Source of the DNA: Natranaeroarchaeum sulfidigenes
GTDB taxonomy: Archaea; Halobacteriota; Halobacteria; Halobacteriales; Natronoarchaeaceae
Assembly: GCF_017094485.1 (NCBI RefSeq)
Contig: NZ_CP064786.1
Span: 496,001 to 560,000, forward strand
Reading direction: 5' to 3'
DNA: 64,000 bases
Shown here one piece after another: positions 15,096 to 23,532 of this stretch. Made by a program: the position numbers and the translations under genes. Position 1 is the stretch's first letter. Every line of letters starts with the position of its first letter. The notes under the pieces are model-generated. The model did not search any database and was not told the origin of the DNA. It saw nothing but the letters and a program-made list of their open reading frames with translations.

Positions 15096-16421
15096 TCAGG
15101 CGACGTCCTGAACAGCCTGCGCAAGCAACTCCACACCCATCTCGATCTCTCGCTCGGTGACGTCCAGGGGAGGCAGCAAGCGCAACGTTTTGTGACCACA
15201 GCCAAGCGTCAGCAGGCCGTGTGAGAGCGCCGCGCGTACCACGTCTTCACGCCGCTCTTTCGTGTCGAACTCGACGGCAAGCATCAGACCCCGCCCGCGG
15301 ATGTCCTCGACGCCGGGTAGGTAAGCGTCCGAGAGCAGTTCTTTTGCCTGCTTCCCACGTCTCGTCGCGTTCTCCTGCAGGTCGTACTCTTCGATGGCGT
15401 CGACCGTCGCGACGCCCTGGAGCGCCGAGAGGAAATCGCCCGCGCCCCACGTCGAGGAGAGCCGACCCGTCTCGTCGGGGAAGACGTCCGCGCGCCCGAT
15501 CGTCGCGCCGACACGCAGGCCCTTCGCGCTGGCGATGACGTCCGGCTCGATCGGCGTGTGCTCGATCGCCCAGAACTCGCCGGTCCGACCCAGTCCTGAC
15601 TGGATCTCGTCGGCAATGATGTGGATACCGTAGCGCTCACGGATCGTGGCGATGTCCTCCAGAAATCGATCCGAGGGAATCCGATAGCCCCCCTCGCCCT
15701 GAATCGGTTCCAGAATGATGTAGGCCACTTCTTCGGGATCGATGACGCCACGCTCGGGGTGGAGTTTGTCGCCGAGTGCGTTGCCAGCGGGGCCGTCGGT
15801 TTCCCATCCGCAGGTACACTCGTCCTCGCAGGTGCAGTAAGGGACGCTGAGCACGCCGGGGATCTCCGGGTAGCCCTTGCGATGGACCGCCTTCGATCGG
15901 TTGAGCGAGAGCGCACCCAGCGTGCGGCCGTGAAAGGCACCGTCGAAGGTGACGCCACGATGCCCGCGGTCGGCATAACAGATCTTGATGGCGTTCTCGA
16001 CGGCCTCCGCACCCGTGTTCGAGAGGAACACCTGATCGAGCCCGTCCGAGGCGGAGACGAGGCGCTCCATCAGCTGGGTCGGGCCGGGGAACTCTGGGTC
16101 CTCGGGGGGCCAGCCACCGCTGGCGTAGAAGTCCTGCCCGGCGATCTTCGTCGGTTCGGGAATGTCAAACCCCTCCATCGCACGCGTGACTTTGGGGTTG
16201 TTGTACCCAAGCGGTGAGGCCGCAACGTGAGCGGTGAAATCCAGCAAGACGTTGCCGTCGATGTCTGTACAGAACGGACCGATCGACTCGCTCGTCACGT
16301 CCCAGACGAACTCGTAGACGTAGGTGCTCGGGGCAGCGAACTCGTGGTGATACTGGACCCACTCGTCTGCCCGATCGCCGGGAATGTCGGTGACAACCGG
16401 TTCTGCTGTCTTTCTGTCCAT
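15096..16421 (-). CDS. Class III (PLP-dependent) aminotransferase, 4-aminobutyrate/ornithine type
   Basis: This 441-residue fold-type I aminotransferase has the class III signature around IIADEIQSGLGRTGEFWAIE, with the cofactor-binding Asp, and the Schiff-base Lys in VIASAKGL. Length and motifs fit GABA, ornithine or acetylornithine aminotransferases. An insert near residue 200 has five cysteines (YCTCEDECTCGWE), which might bind a metal and is unusual for GabT. The ATG at 16421 is about 27 bases from a TATA-like TTTAACATACC on the minus strand (16441-16451), giving a leaderless start. It could act downstream of polyamine or guanidino catabolism (see 57-63 kb), but that link is only metabolic inference. 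Confidence 0.85.
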   Translation of the reverse strand: MDRKTAEPVVTDIPGDRADEWVQYHHEFAAPSTYVYEFVWDVTSESIGPFCTDIDGNVLLDFTAHVAASPLGYNNPKVTRAMEGFDIPEPTKIAGQDFYASGGWPPEDPEFPGPTQLMERLVSASDGLDQVFLSNTGAEAVENAIKICYADRGHRGVTFDGAFHGRTLGALSLNRSKAVHRKGYPEIPGVLSVPYCTCEDECTCGWETDGPAGNALGDKLHPERGVIDPEEVAYIILEPIQGEGGYRIPSDRFLEDIATIRERYGIHIIADEIQSGLGRTGEFWAIEHTPIEPDVIASAKGLRVGATIGRADVFPDETGRLSSTWGAGDFLSALQGVATVDAIEEYDLQENATRRGKQAKELLSDAYLPGVEDIRGRGLMLAVEFDTKERREDVVRAALSHGLLTLGCGHKTLRLLPPLDVTEREIEMGVELLAQAVQDVA

Positions 16422-16443
16422 AATTATTCCTTATCTTCGCGGT

Positions 16444-16599
16444 ATGTTAAACCAACCGGGCGGATTTGTGGCTGGACTGCTCGCTGGGATTGCAGTACCC
16501 ACGAGAGAGGAGAAGCAGGAGGGAACTGCCGTCCAGACCAGCGGAGGGCAGCCCCCTACGACGGTTGACAGGGTGCCGGTGCCACCCTTTCAGTCGTGA
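16444..16599 (+). CDS. Possible 51-residue membrane-anchored small protein
   Basis: An ATG at 16444 opens a 51-codon frame with a short hydrophobic N-terminus (GGFVAGLLAGIAVP) and a Pro/Thr-rich tail ending PPFQS. It lies divergent to the aminotransferase, and its start overlaps that gene's promoter. No ribosome-binding site or properly spaced TATA box is evident. It may be chance. Confidence 0.25.
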   Translation: MLNQPGGFVAGLLAGIAVPTREEKQEGTAVQTSGGQPPTTVDRVPVPPFQS

Positions 16600-16628
16600 C
16601 CGGTCCGGATCAAGGGATGTTCAGCGCC

Positions 16629-16907
16629 TTACTCGTCGTCGGTGTAGCGAGACTCCCATTCGTCCCGGGCGTCGATTTCGCGCTGCCCGCGTCGCGTGAT
16701 CGAATAGGTGTTCGTCCGGCGGTCGCGCTCGCCTTTCTCCACGAGTCCCTTGTCGACGAGTGTGTCGAGGTTGGGGTAGAGGCGGCCGTGGTGTATCTCC
16801 GACTCGTAGTACTCCTCTAGCTCGTCTTTGACAGCGAGGCCGTGAGGCTCGTCCTTCCCGGCGATGACGTACAACAGATCACGTTGGAACCCTGTTAGAT
16901 CGTACAT
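16629..16907 (-). CDS. PadR family transcriptional regulator
   Basis: This 92-residue protein is a minimal PadR winged helix. It has FQRDLLYVIAG, a recognition segment ESEIHHGRLYPNLDTLVDKG, and a basic wing GERDRRTNTYSITRRGQREI. The ATG at 16907 fits the family N-terminus (MYDLTGFQRDLL). PadR proteins dimerise and respond to small molecules. The nearest candidate targets are its own promoter and the divergent amphi-Trp gene. Confidence 0.88.
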   Translation of the reverse strand: MYDLTGFQRDLLYVIAGKDEPHGLAVKDELEEYYESEIHHGRLYPNLDTLVDKGLVEKGERDRRTNTYSITRRGQREIDARDEWESRYTDDE

Positions 16908-17110
16908 CGTATAACGATTCGAGAGTAACCCTCCCGTGAAAATAAGTGTGTCGTCTTGCATAGATGACGGCGTAACGCTGCACACTCACTGGAACGTCCT
17001 TTTACTGGTCAATTGCCGATCGCTTCTGACAAATTACTACCAATTTGAAACGTTCTGGAAGTGGTTCGATCAGGCAGAGAGTTATGTCGATACGACGCCT
17101 ACTAGAAGGT

Positions 17111-17383
17111 ATGCCAGAAGAAGTGCTGTTCGAGACAGAACGTAAGCAGAGCCGCGCAGAGATCGCTGACACCCTCCGCGCTGTCGCGGATAAACTGGAC
17201 ACAGGGGAGTCGATTACCCTCACGGCGGGCGATCAGTCCGTCGATATGGATCCACCGGAGAACCCGACGTTCGAGATCAAGGCCGAACGCGAGGGGAAAG
17301 CTGGGAGCGAGGAGTTGAGCATCGAGTTCGAGCTGGAGTGGAAGCCCGGCGAGAGCGACGACGCCCCCGTCAGCATCGAGTGA
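17111..17383 (+). CDS. Amphi-Trp domain protein
   Basis: This 90-residue protein matches the amphi-Trp domain. It has MPEEVLFETERKQSRAEIAD at the N-terminus, a TLRAVADKLDTGESITLTAG segment and the terminal alternating strand IEFELEWKPGE, whose Trp gives the family its name. An in-frame ATG at 17084 would add nine residues. The function of the domain is unknown; it is thought to be a membrane- or ligand-interacting beta structure. A second member lies at 47281-47529. Confidence 0.85.
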   Translation: MPEEVLFETERKQSRAEIADTLRAVADKLDTGESITLTAGDQSVDMDPPENPTFEIKAEREGKAGSEELSIEFELEWKPGESDDAPVSIE

Positions 17384-17424
17384 GAAACGAAGCGGTTACT
17401 TCCGGGGCGCGTTCACAATAGCCC

Positions 17425-18408
17425 ATGGACGCCCACTGCGTACGGGTCCCCCGCGAGCGCGGCGAGGAGACGCGTCGTTCGCTCGCCGAGGCCGATCTGG
17501 TCGCCGAGGACGTCGAGATCGTCGCCGAAGATGGGGCGATCTACATCCCGGTGGTCGATCCGGACGCCGTCCCGGAGGAGTATGAGCTCGTCACCCGTGA
17601 CCTCCCCGAACGATCGCTCCCGGAGATGCCCGCCGACATTCTGGGCTACGAGCCGAGCTACGAACGGCTCGGTGATGTCGTGATCCTCGACGAGGACGAC
17701 CCGGAGCGGGCACGCGAGATCGCCGACGCCGTCGACGAGTCCGCCCTCCCCGTCGAGACGGTGCTCGATCGCGCCTCGAAAATCAAGGGCGAACAGCGCG
17801 TCCGCGACTGGACGGTACTGGTCGGTGATAGCACTGAGACGGTACACCGCGAGTACGGCTGTGAGTTCGCACTGGATCTGGACGCGGTCTACTTCTCGCC
17901 GAGACTCGCCACGGAACGCCACCGCGTCGTCGAGCAGATCACGCCCGGCGAGCAGGTCTTCGACATGTTCGCGGGCGTCGGCCCCTTCGCGATCCCTGCG
18001 GCGACCCGCGGTGCCACTGTCGTCGGTACGGACATCAACGAGCGCGCCATCGAGTACTTCCGCGAGAACGCCCGAAGAAACGGCGTTGAACAGCGTGTAA
18101 CGGCGATTGCGGGCGACATCCGTGAGGTCGCCGCGGAGTACAGCGGCTGGGCCGACCGAATCGTGATGAACCTCCCCCACAGCGCCGACGAGTTCCTCGA
18201 TACCGCAGTCGAACTCGCCGGGGAGGACTGTGTGCTCCACTATTACGACATTCAACACGAGGACGACCCGTACGGCCCCGGTGAGCGAGCGATCCGTGCG
18301 GCGGCAGAACCGGCATACGACGTTACGGTCGAGCGCGCTCACACGGTGCGCTCGTATGCCCCCCACGAGTTCAACGTCTGTCTCGACGTCCGACTGACCC
18401 GGGCGTAA
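17425..18408 (+). CDS. trm5: tRNA (guanine37-N1)-methyltransferase Trm5
   Basis: This 327-residue protein of the Met-10+ family has the D1 domain region up to about residue 100, then RVRDWTVLVGDSTETVHREY and the catalytic Rossmann fold with the SAM loop FDMFAGVGPFAIPA, TDINERAIEYF and the NLPH motif near residue 250. It makes m1G37 next to the anticodon, preventing +1 frameshifting. The ATG at 17425 is about 30 bases after a TATA-like GGTTACTT. It lies just upstream of the tRNA-Thr gene on the same strand. Confidence 0.93.
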   Translation: MDAHCVRVPRERGEETRRSLAEADLVAEDVEIVAEDGAIYIPVVDPDAVPEEYELVTRDLPERSLPEMPADILGYEPSYERLGDVVILDEDDPERAREIADAVDESALPVETVLDRASKIKGEQRVRDWTVLVGDSTETVHREYGCEFALDLDAVYFSPRLATERHRVVEQITPGEQVFDMFAGVGPFAIPAATRGATVVGTDINERAIEYFRENARRNGVEQRVTAIAGDIREVAAEYSGWADRIVMNLPHSADEFLDTAVELAGEDCVLHYYDIQHEDDPYGPGERAIRAAAEPAYDVTVERAHTVRSYAPHEFNVCLDVRLTRA

Positions 18409-18452
18409 TTCGCAACCCTTATTGGGGTTTTGCGTCGTATCATTGAGTGAGC

Positions 18453-18527
18453 GCCGGTGTAGCTCAGACTGGCTAGAGCGAATCCTTCGTAAGGATTAGG
18501 CCGGGGGTTCAAATCCCCCCACCGGCT
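18453..18527 (+). tRNA. tRNA-Thr (anticodon CGT)
   Basis: The full cloverleaf is visible. The acceptor stem is GCCGGTG/CACCGGC, the D-stem is GCTC/GAGC, the anticodon stem is AATCC/GGATT around loop TTCGTAA (anticodon CGT, reading ACG), and the T-arm is GGGGG-TTCAAAT-CCCCC. The discriminator is T at 18527. No intron is present and CCA is not encoded. A box A-like CTTATTGG lies about 30 bases upstream. The 3' end is followed by degenerate repeats of itself. Confidence 0.95.
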
Positions 18528-18750
18528 TGTTTCTGCGACGAACGGACGTGAGGAGCGAAGCAACGATTGGGGATTTGTATCAGGGAACAGCTTTGCTGTG
18601 ACCGTGGTTCAAATCCCTCACTGGCTTGCTTTTGCGAGGCTATCGCGAACGTGGTGAGCGATGGCTTGAAGCCGCTGGTCGCTTCGGTGAACGGATGTGA
18701 AGCCCAGAGACTGTACACGGTTCAGATTTCCTCACCGGCCTGCGTTTCCG
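18506..18750 (+). repeat. Three degenerate direct copies of the tRNA-Thr 3' end
   Basis: The T-loop/acceptor end of the tRNA plus flank (18506-18544) is repeated at about 18604-18638 and 18718-18750. The TTC of each copy begins at 18508, 18608 and 18721. The second copy keeps TTCAAATCCC, CTCACTGGCTTG and a TTTTGCGA tail. The third keeps TTCAGATTTCCTCACCGGCC. No copy forms a full tRNA. This pattern is expected where integrating elements that target a tRNA 3' end have come and gone. The rest of the gap up to 18830 shows no gene; the permease promoter (AAATATTTAAGTC) is at 18835-18847. Confidence 0.6.
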
Positions 18751-18876
18751 TATTGATGCCTCTGTCCACTCGTCGGGTCGGTGTCTGACCGAATTGTTAG
18801 ACATGAACGTGTATAGCAGCGTCCAATCGAGAAGAAAATATTTAAGTCTGATCTTCGCCGACTGCACAAACATCCA

Positions 18877-20304
18877 ATGGCAGTGGACCAAGTAGCGGAC
18901 TTTTTCGGCTTCGAGGAGCACGATACTGACATACGAACCGAGATTTTGGCCGGTGTGACGACGTTTCTGGCGATGTCGTATATCATCGTCGTCAATCCGT
19001 TCATTCTCTCCGAAGCGATCGTCATCGACGGCTACAGTCAGGGCGAAGTGATTCAGATGATCGCCATCGCGACGATTCTCTCATCGGCGTTGGCGACGAT
19101 CGTCATGGCGCTGTACGCAAACCGGCCGTTCGGACTCGCCCCGGGCATGGGGCTAAATGCTTTCTTCGCGTTCACCGTCGTCATCGCGCTCGGGATACCG
19201 TGGCAGACTGCCCTCGCTGCGGTGTTCGTCGAGGGGATTCTGTTTATTATCCTCACTGCCATCGGGGCTCGTGAATATATTATCAACCTGTTTCCAGAAC
19301 CGGTCAAGTATGCGGTTGGTGCCGGTATCGGTGTCTTTCTGCTGTTTATCGGTCTCCAGGAGATGCAGGTGATCGTCGGCTACGAGGGCACCCTCGTTGA
19401 GCTCGGCAATATCGCATCGAACCCAGTTGCGACCCTCGGCGTTCTGGGCGTTGCATTAACGCTGATTCTCTGGGCCCGCAATGTCACGGGCGCAATCGTG
19501 ATCGGTATTCTCACGACGACGATCGTCGGCTGGCTGGTTGCCGCATCCGGTCTGACCGATCCGGATACCGTCGTCGACGGTGAACTTTACTCCACGTTCG
19601 CCGAAGAGGGTATCGTCACCGGCCTGTGGAACATCGTGACTGGCGTCCAGTACGACTTTACGCCGATTGCCGGTGCGTTCATCGAAGGACTCGGCGATAT
19701 CGAGCCAGTTACGTTCCTCTTCGTCATGCTGACGTTCTTCTTCGTGGACTTCTTCGACACCGCGGGGACGCTCATCGGCGTCGCGCAGTTCGGTGATTTC
19801 CTCGATGACAAAGGCGAGTTGCCGGAGATGGAAAAACCACTCATGGCCGACGCGGTTGGTACGACCTTCGGTGCGATGGTCGGCACCTCGACCGTGACGA
19901 CGTATATCGAGTCGTCGACCGGTATCGAGGAAGGTGGTCAGACCGGCTTCACCGCGCTCGTCGTTGCAGCCTGCTTCCTGCTTGCGCTCCCGTTCGTTGC
20001 GCTCGTGTCGATTATTCCCGAATACGCCTCGTTCCTCGCACTTGTTGTCGTTGGTATCATCATGTTCCAAGGTGTCACCGACATCGACTGGAGTCACCCC
20101 GCATGGGCGATTTCTGGCGCGCTTACAATCACGATCATGCCGCTGGCGTACTCGATCGCCGATGGTCTCGCGGCAGGCATCATTGCGTATCCAATCATCA
20201 AGGCATCGATGGGTGAAGGTAGCGACGTCCGGCTCGGCCAGTGGGTGCTCGCTGTGGTGTTGGTCGCCTATTATGTGCTCCAGACTGGCGGCTTCATCCT
20301 CTGA
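18877..20304 (+). CDS. NCS2/AzgA-type purine permease
   Basis: This 475-residue polytopic protein has about 12-14 hydrophobic helices. The family hallmarks of AzgA-like adenine/guanine/hypoxanthine permeases are present: EILAGVTTFLAMSYIIVVNP near the start, GLAPGMGLNAFFAF, DFFDTAGTLIGVA and GTSTVTTYIESSTGIEEGGQ. It imports purine bases by proton or sodium symport. The ATG at 18877 lies about 32 bases after the TATA box at 18835-18847. It may support purine salvage; purD lies further downstream but is not co-transcribed. Confidence 0.92.
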   Translation: MAVDQVADFFGFEEHDTDIRTEILAGVTTFLAMSYIIVVNPFILSEAIVIDGYSQGEVIQMIAIATILSSALATIVMALYANRPFGLAPGMGLNAFFAFTVVIALGIPWQTALAAVFVEGILFIILTAIGAREYIINLFPEPVKYAVGAGIGVFLLFIGLQEMQVIVGYEGTLVELGNIASNPVATLGVLGVALTLILWARNVTGAIVIGILTTTIVGWLVAASGLTDPDTVVDGELYSTFAEEGIVTGLWNIVTGVQYDFTPIAGAFIEGLGDIEPVTFLFVMLTFFFVDFFDTAGTLIGVAQFGDFLDDKGELPEMEKPLMADAVGTTFGAMVGTSTVTTYIESSTGIEEGGQTGFTALVVAACFLLALPFVALVSIIPEYASFLALVVVGIIMFQGVTDIDWSHPAWAISGALTITIMPLAYSIADGLAAGIIAYPIIKASMGEGSDVRLGQWVLAVVLVAYYVLQTGGFIL

Positions 20305-20363
20305 GGCGCCGCCGACGCACAGCACCAACGCTTTCTTCCCGAATCACCCCTAACTACCGCTGA

Positions 20364-20609
20364 ATGTCCGATCTGATACTGTACGAACTGCCGGGCTGTC
20401 CGTTCTGTGCGAAAGTCACCTCGAAACTCGACGAACTGGGGCTGGAGTACGAGAGCCGCGAAGTGCCACGCAGCCACTCCGAGCGCACTGAGGTAAAAGA
20501 AGTCAGCGGCCAGACCGGCGTCCCGGTGCTGATCGACGAAACAAACGATGTCCACGGGATGCCCGAAAGCGACGATATTGTCGCGTATCTCGACGAACAG
20601 TACGCATGA
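20364..20609 (+). CDS. Glutaredoxin-like thiol oxidoreductase
   Basis: This is an 81-residue single thioredoxin-fold domain with active site CPFC (Cys12, Cys15) after the first strand. A cis-proline segment GVPVLID and a C-terminal SDDIVAYLDEQYA helix follow. Haloarchaea lack glutathione and use gamma-glutamylcysteine, so it probably reduces disulfides with that thiol system. It is separated from the permease by 59 bases on the same strand. Confidence 0.88.
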   Translation: MSDLILYELPGCPFCAKVTSKLDELGLEYESREVPRSHSERTEVKEVSGQTGVPVLIDETNDVHGMPESDDIVAYLDEQYA

Positions 20610-20680
20610 CGCCACGGCTGCTCACGCTGTGGGCGCGCGTTGCAACTCGGGATGTTCGAGACCAATATCCGAACTGATCC

Positions 20681-21661
20681 TCAGGCTGGCTCTTCCTCGT
20701 ACTCCGCGCGCTCGCGGATGAGATCGCGGAACTCGTCGGGGTCGTCGATGGCTTCGGCTTCCTCGCGCTCGATTAGCGCGGTCCCCTCGATCGAGGTCTG
20801 TTTGGCGCTATCGACGAAGTAGACCGATCGCGTGCCGACGACGCGCCCGACCGAGCCCATGATCCGCGCGCGCTTTTCTGCAGTCCGGGTGTACTCCGAG
20901 TGGCCCGTCAGCACCGTCCCCTCGGCGGGATCGGCGTCGTCTTCTTCCTCACTGACGGCTTTGAACGGCGCGCGCAGGGTGGGATGGACCTCGTAGCCAG
21001 CGCGGGTCATCACCGTAACGATCCGCTGGTCGTCGGGGTCGGCATCGGGTGCGTCGGGAGTCGGGTCGGTCTCCCGGACGTCCTCGGCTCCCTCAAGCAC
21101 GTCGACATTACTGGTCAGTCCAGCGCCAAAGAGCTCTTCGAGCTGCATCGCAACCTCGATGCTTGCGTTCATTCCGTCCTCGTACTTCGAGACTGTACGT
21201 CTGGAGACGCCGAGTTCGCTCGCGAGCTGGCCGAGACTCCAGCCGCGCTCCTCGCGTTTGTCCGCGAGGATATCGCCATCGATACTGACGTACAGCCCGC
21301 CCGGTGCGGCGTATATCAGCGGCGGGACGCCCTCGACGAACAGATCCATCGCGGTGTCGGGGCTCAGTACTGGGACCCCGTGGCGGAAGTAGACGACCTC
21401 GGGTTTTAGCTCTTCGTCCCTGGTTCGGAGGCCGATCACCAGTGGCGTGGCATCCAGATACGCGCCGATGCGGCGCATCTCCTCGCCCGTTTCCGCGTCG
21501 AAGGCGTCGACGTTACCGAGCACTTTCAACAACACGAGTTCGTCGCCGCGGCGGGCCGCGACGTCGAAACTCCGCGGACGCGTCGCACAGCGGTCACTCA
21601 CAGCGAAGCCTGCGTCTTCGAGCATGGCGGTGACGTTGCCGACGAGCGCAGACCGTGACAT
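20681..21661 (-). CDS. COG1395-type archaeal HTH transcriptional regulator
   Basis: This 326-residue protein has an N-terminal nuclease-like fold (residues 1-120, with [18 protein letters not shown]), a Cro/XRE helix-turn-helix at about 132-190 ([20 protein letters not shown]) and an acidic C-terminal domain. This architecture is typical of the archaeal putative HTH-type regulator family COG1395. The ATG at 21661 is about 27 bases from the minus-strand TATA element GCCTATATACC (21685-21693). It is divergent from the ABC exporter at 21817, its nearest possible target. Confidence 0.85.
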   Translation of the reverse strand: MSRSALVGNVTAMLEDAGFAVSDRCATRPRSFDVAARRGDELVLLKVLGNVDAFDAETGEEMRRIGAYLDATPLVIGLRTRDEELKPEVVYFRHGVPVLSPDTAMDLFVEGVPPLIYAAPGGLYVSIDGDILADKREERGWSLGQLASELGVSRRTVSKYEDGMNASIEVAMQLEELFGAGLTSNVDVLEGAEDVRETDPTPDAPDADPDDQRIVTVMTRAGYEVHPTLRAPFKAVSEEEDDADPAEGTVLTGHSEYTRTAEKRARIMGSVGRVVGTRSVYFVDSAKQTSIEGTALIEREEAEAIDDPDEFRDLIRERAEYEEEPA

Positions 21662-21816
21662 ATCCGAGTGTAAGCTACTCCCGGTATATAGGCATTTTGG
21701 CGTCTATATTGGCTCTCGTCGGGCGATCTGAGACAAAGAGTCCAGTTGCGGTCCACGCCGGTGAGCTTTCGGCCCGGAACCGAAGGGGGTTTTCCGGCCC
21801 ACTCCCGAGTGAGGGT

Positions 21817-22776
21817 ATGAACGCATTGCTGTCGGCCGACGATGTCTCGAAAGCCTACGGGGGAGTCGAGGCACTCGACGGCGTCTCGCTGTCGATCCAT
21901 GAGGGCGAGGTGTTCGCGCTGATCGGCCCGAACGGCGCGGGCAAGACCACGCTCGTCCGGACGCTCACGGGGACGGTCGAGCCATCCGCAGGGAGCATCT
22001 CCGTGTTTGGTGAGGCTCCGGAGGCCGTCGATTCGGATCGCCTCGGCGTCCTCCCCCAGAGCTTCTCGCCGCCGGGCCGACTCACCGCCCGCGAGCTGCT
22101 CGAGTACTACGCTGGGCTGTACGATGCCCCACTCGATCCCGAGGAGGTGCTGGCGACGGTCGGCCTGGGCGATGCGGGCGACACCTGGTACGAGAACCTT
22201 TCAGGGGGGCAACAACGCCGCGTCTGTCTGGGGAGCGCACTGGTCAACGACCCCGACCTCCTGTTTCTGGACGAGCCGACGACCGGGATCGATCCGGCGG
22301 GCCGTCGTACCGTCGCCGAGCGCGTCGAGACGCTCGCGGCGGGCGGGACAACAGTGCTGTTGACGACCCACGACATGGCAGAAGCCGAGACGCTTGCCGA
22401 CAGAGTGGGCCTGCTCGCCGATGGTGAACTCGTAGCGACAGGGACTCCCGAGGAACTGCTCGACGAATACGGCGGCGAAAGCCGACTGGAGATCGATCTC
22501 GACGCCGAAGCGGAGACTGTTGTGTCGATGCTCGAAGAGAGCGGCTTCGACGCCAAGCCGACACGCCGTGGCGTCGATGTCCACGGCATCGCACCGACCG
22601 AGATCGGACGCGTCGTGGACGTGCTGGAAACGGAGGGGCTTGCCTACACCGCTCTGACGTGGCGCGAGCCGACCCTCGAAGACGTGTACATGACCCTCGC
22701 CGGGGACGAAGAAAGTGGACTGCAAGGAGATGACGTCAGGTCACGTAAAGCACCAGCCGCGGGTGGTGACGCATGA
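21817..22776 (+). CDS. ABC transporter ATP-binding protein (ABC-2/DrrA type)
   Basis: This 319-residue ATPase has Walker A GPNGAGKTTL, a Q-loop (LPQSFSPPGR), signature LSGGQQRR, Walker B LLFLDEPTTGID and H-loop LTTHDM. A C-terminal extension of about 90 residues (residues 220-310) resembles that of DrrA/NatA ATPases. The stop overlaps the start of the permease by 4 bases (ATGA), so both make one exporter. The ATG at 21817 fits the family start; upstream in-frame sequence lacks resemblance. Confidence 0.92.
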   Translation: MNALLSADDVSKAYGGVEALDGVSLSIHEGEVFALIGPNGAGKTTLVRTLTGTVEPSAGSISVFGEAPEAVDSDRLGVLPQSFSPPGRLTARELLEYYAGLYDAPLDPEEVLATVGLGDAGDTWYENLSGGQQRRVCLGSALVNDPDLLFLDEPTTGIDPAGRRTVAERVETLAAGGTTVLLTTHDMAEAETLADRVGLLADGELVATGTPEELLDEYGGESRLEIDLDAEAETVVSMLEESGFDAKPTRRGVDVHGIAPTEIGRVVDVLETEGLAYTALTWREPTLEDVYMTLAGDEESGLQGDDVRSRKAPAAGGDA

Positions 22777-23516
22777 GCACACTTACCCGCATCCGATCGG
22801 AGTTTCACGCCTCCTGGCATTCCTTTCTACGCCGCCGAACCGCGGTCTTTTTCACCTTCTTTTTTCCCGTCCTGCTGATCGTCATCTTCGGGGCGCTCGT
22901 TCGGACGGATCCGGGCGGTGGCGGCCTCTTCACCGAGCCCGCGGAGTACTACGTGCCCGGCTACGTCGCCGTCGTCGTCCTCTTTACTCCCCTCTCGCGG
23001 GTCGGTTCCACGGTTGCCCGGCATCGCGACGGGAACCGCTTCGAGAAGCTGGCGACGACGCCGCTCTCGAAAACGGAGTGGCTCGCCGCCCACACGCTGG
23101 TCAATGTCGTCATCATCGGCATCGCCAGCCTGCTCGTGCTCGTGCTCGTCGCCGTCCTCACTGGCGCGGCGCTTCCCCTCTCACCCCTGCTGGTTCCGTT
23201 CATCATCGCCGGTGTCGTGCTGTTCTGTGGCGTCGGCGCGATGCTCGGGAGCTATACGGAATCTCAGGATGGGGCGATCGCGGCCTCGAACTCGATCGGC
23301 CTTCCCCTCCTGTTCCTTTCGGATACGTTCGTCCCGCCCGACCTCCTGCCGGAGTGGTTCGCACCGCTGATGGAGCTGTCCCCACTCACGTATTTCGCCC
23401 GTGGCGTCCGGGCGCTCTCGACGGGTGGAGACCCGCTCGCCGACCTCGTTGTCCTCTCGGTGCTAGCAGTCGTCTTCTTCGCGCTCGGGGCGTACTCGCT
23501 GCCGCAGGCGGATTGA
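22773..23516 (+). CDS. ABC-2 type transporter permease
   Basis: This 247-residue membrane protein has about six helices and the ABC-2 family pattern. A first helix (TAVFFTFFFPVLLIVIFGAL) is followed by an external loop, and then by LFLSDTFVPPDLLPEWFAPL and MELSPLTYFARGVRAL near the C-terminus. It is translationally coupled to the ATPase at 21817-22776. The substrate is unknown; drug or lipid export is the family norm. Confidence 0.88.
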   Translation: MSTLTRIRSEFHASWHSFLRRRTAVFFTFFFPVLLIVIFGALVRTDPGGGGLFTEPAEYYVPGYVAVVVLFTPLSRVGSTVARHRDGNRFEKLATTPLSKTEWLAAHTLVNVVIIGIASLLVLVLVAVLTGAALPLSPLLVPFIIAGVVLFCGVGAMLGSYTESQDGAIAASNSIGLPLLFLSDTFVPPDLLPEWFAPLMELSPLTYFARGVRALSTGGDPLADLVVLSVLAVVFFALGAYSLPQAD

Positions 23517-23532
23517 AAACGGAGTGGGCGAA

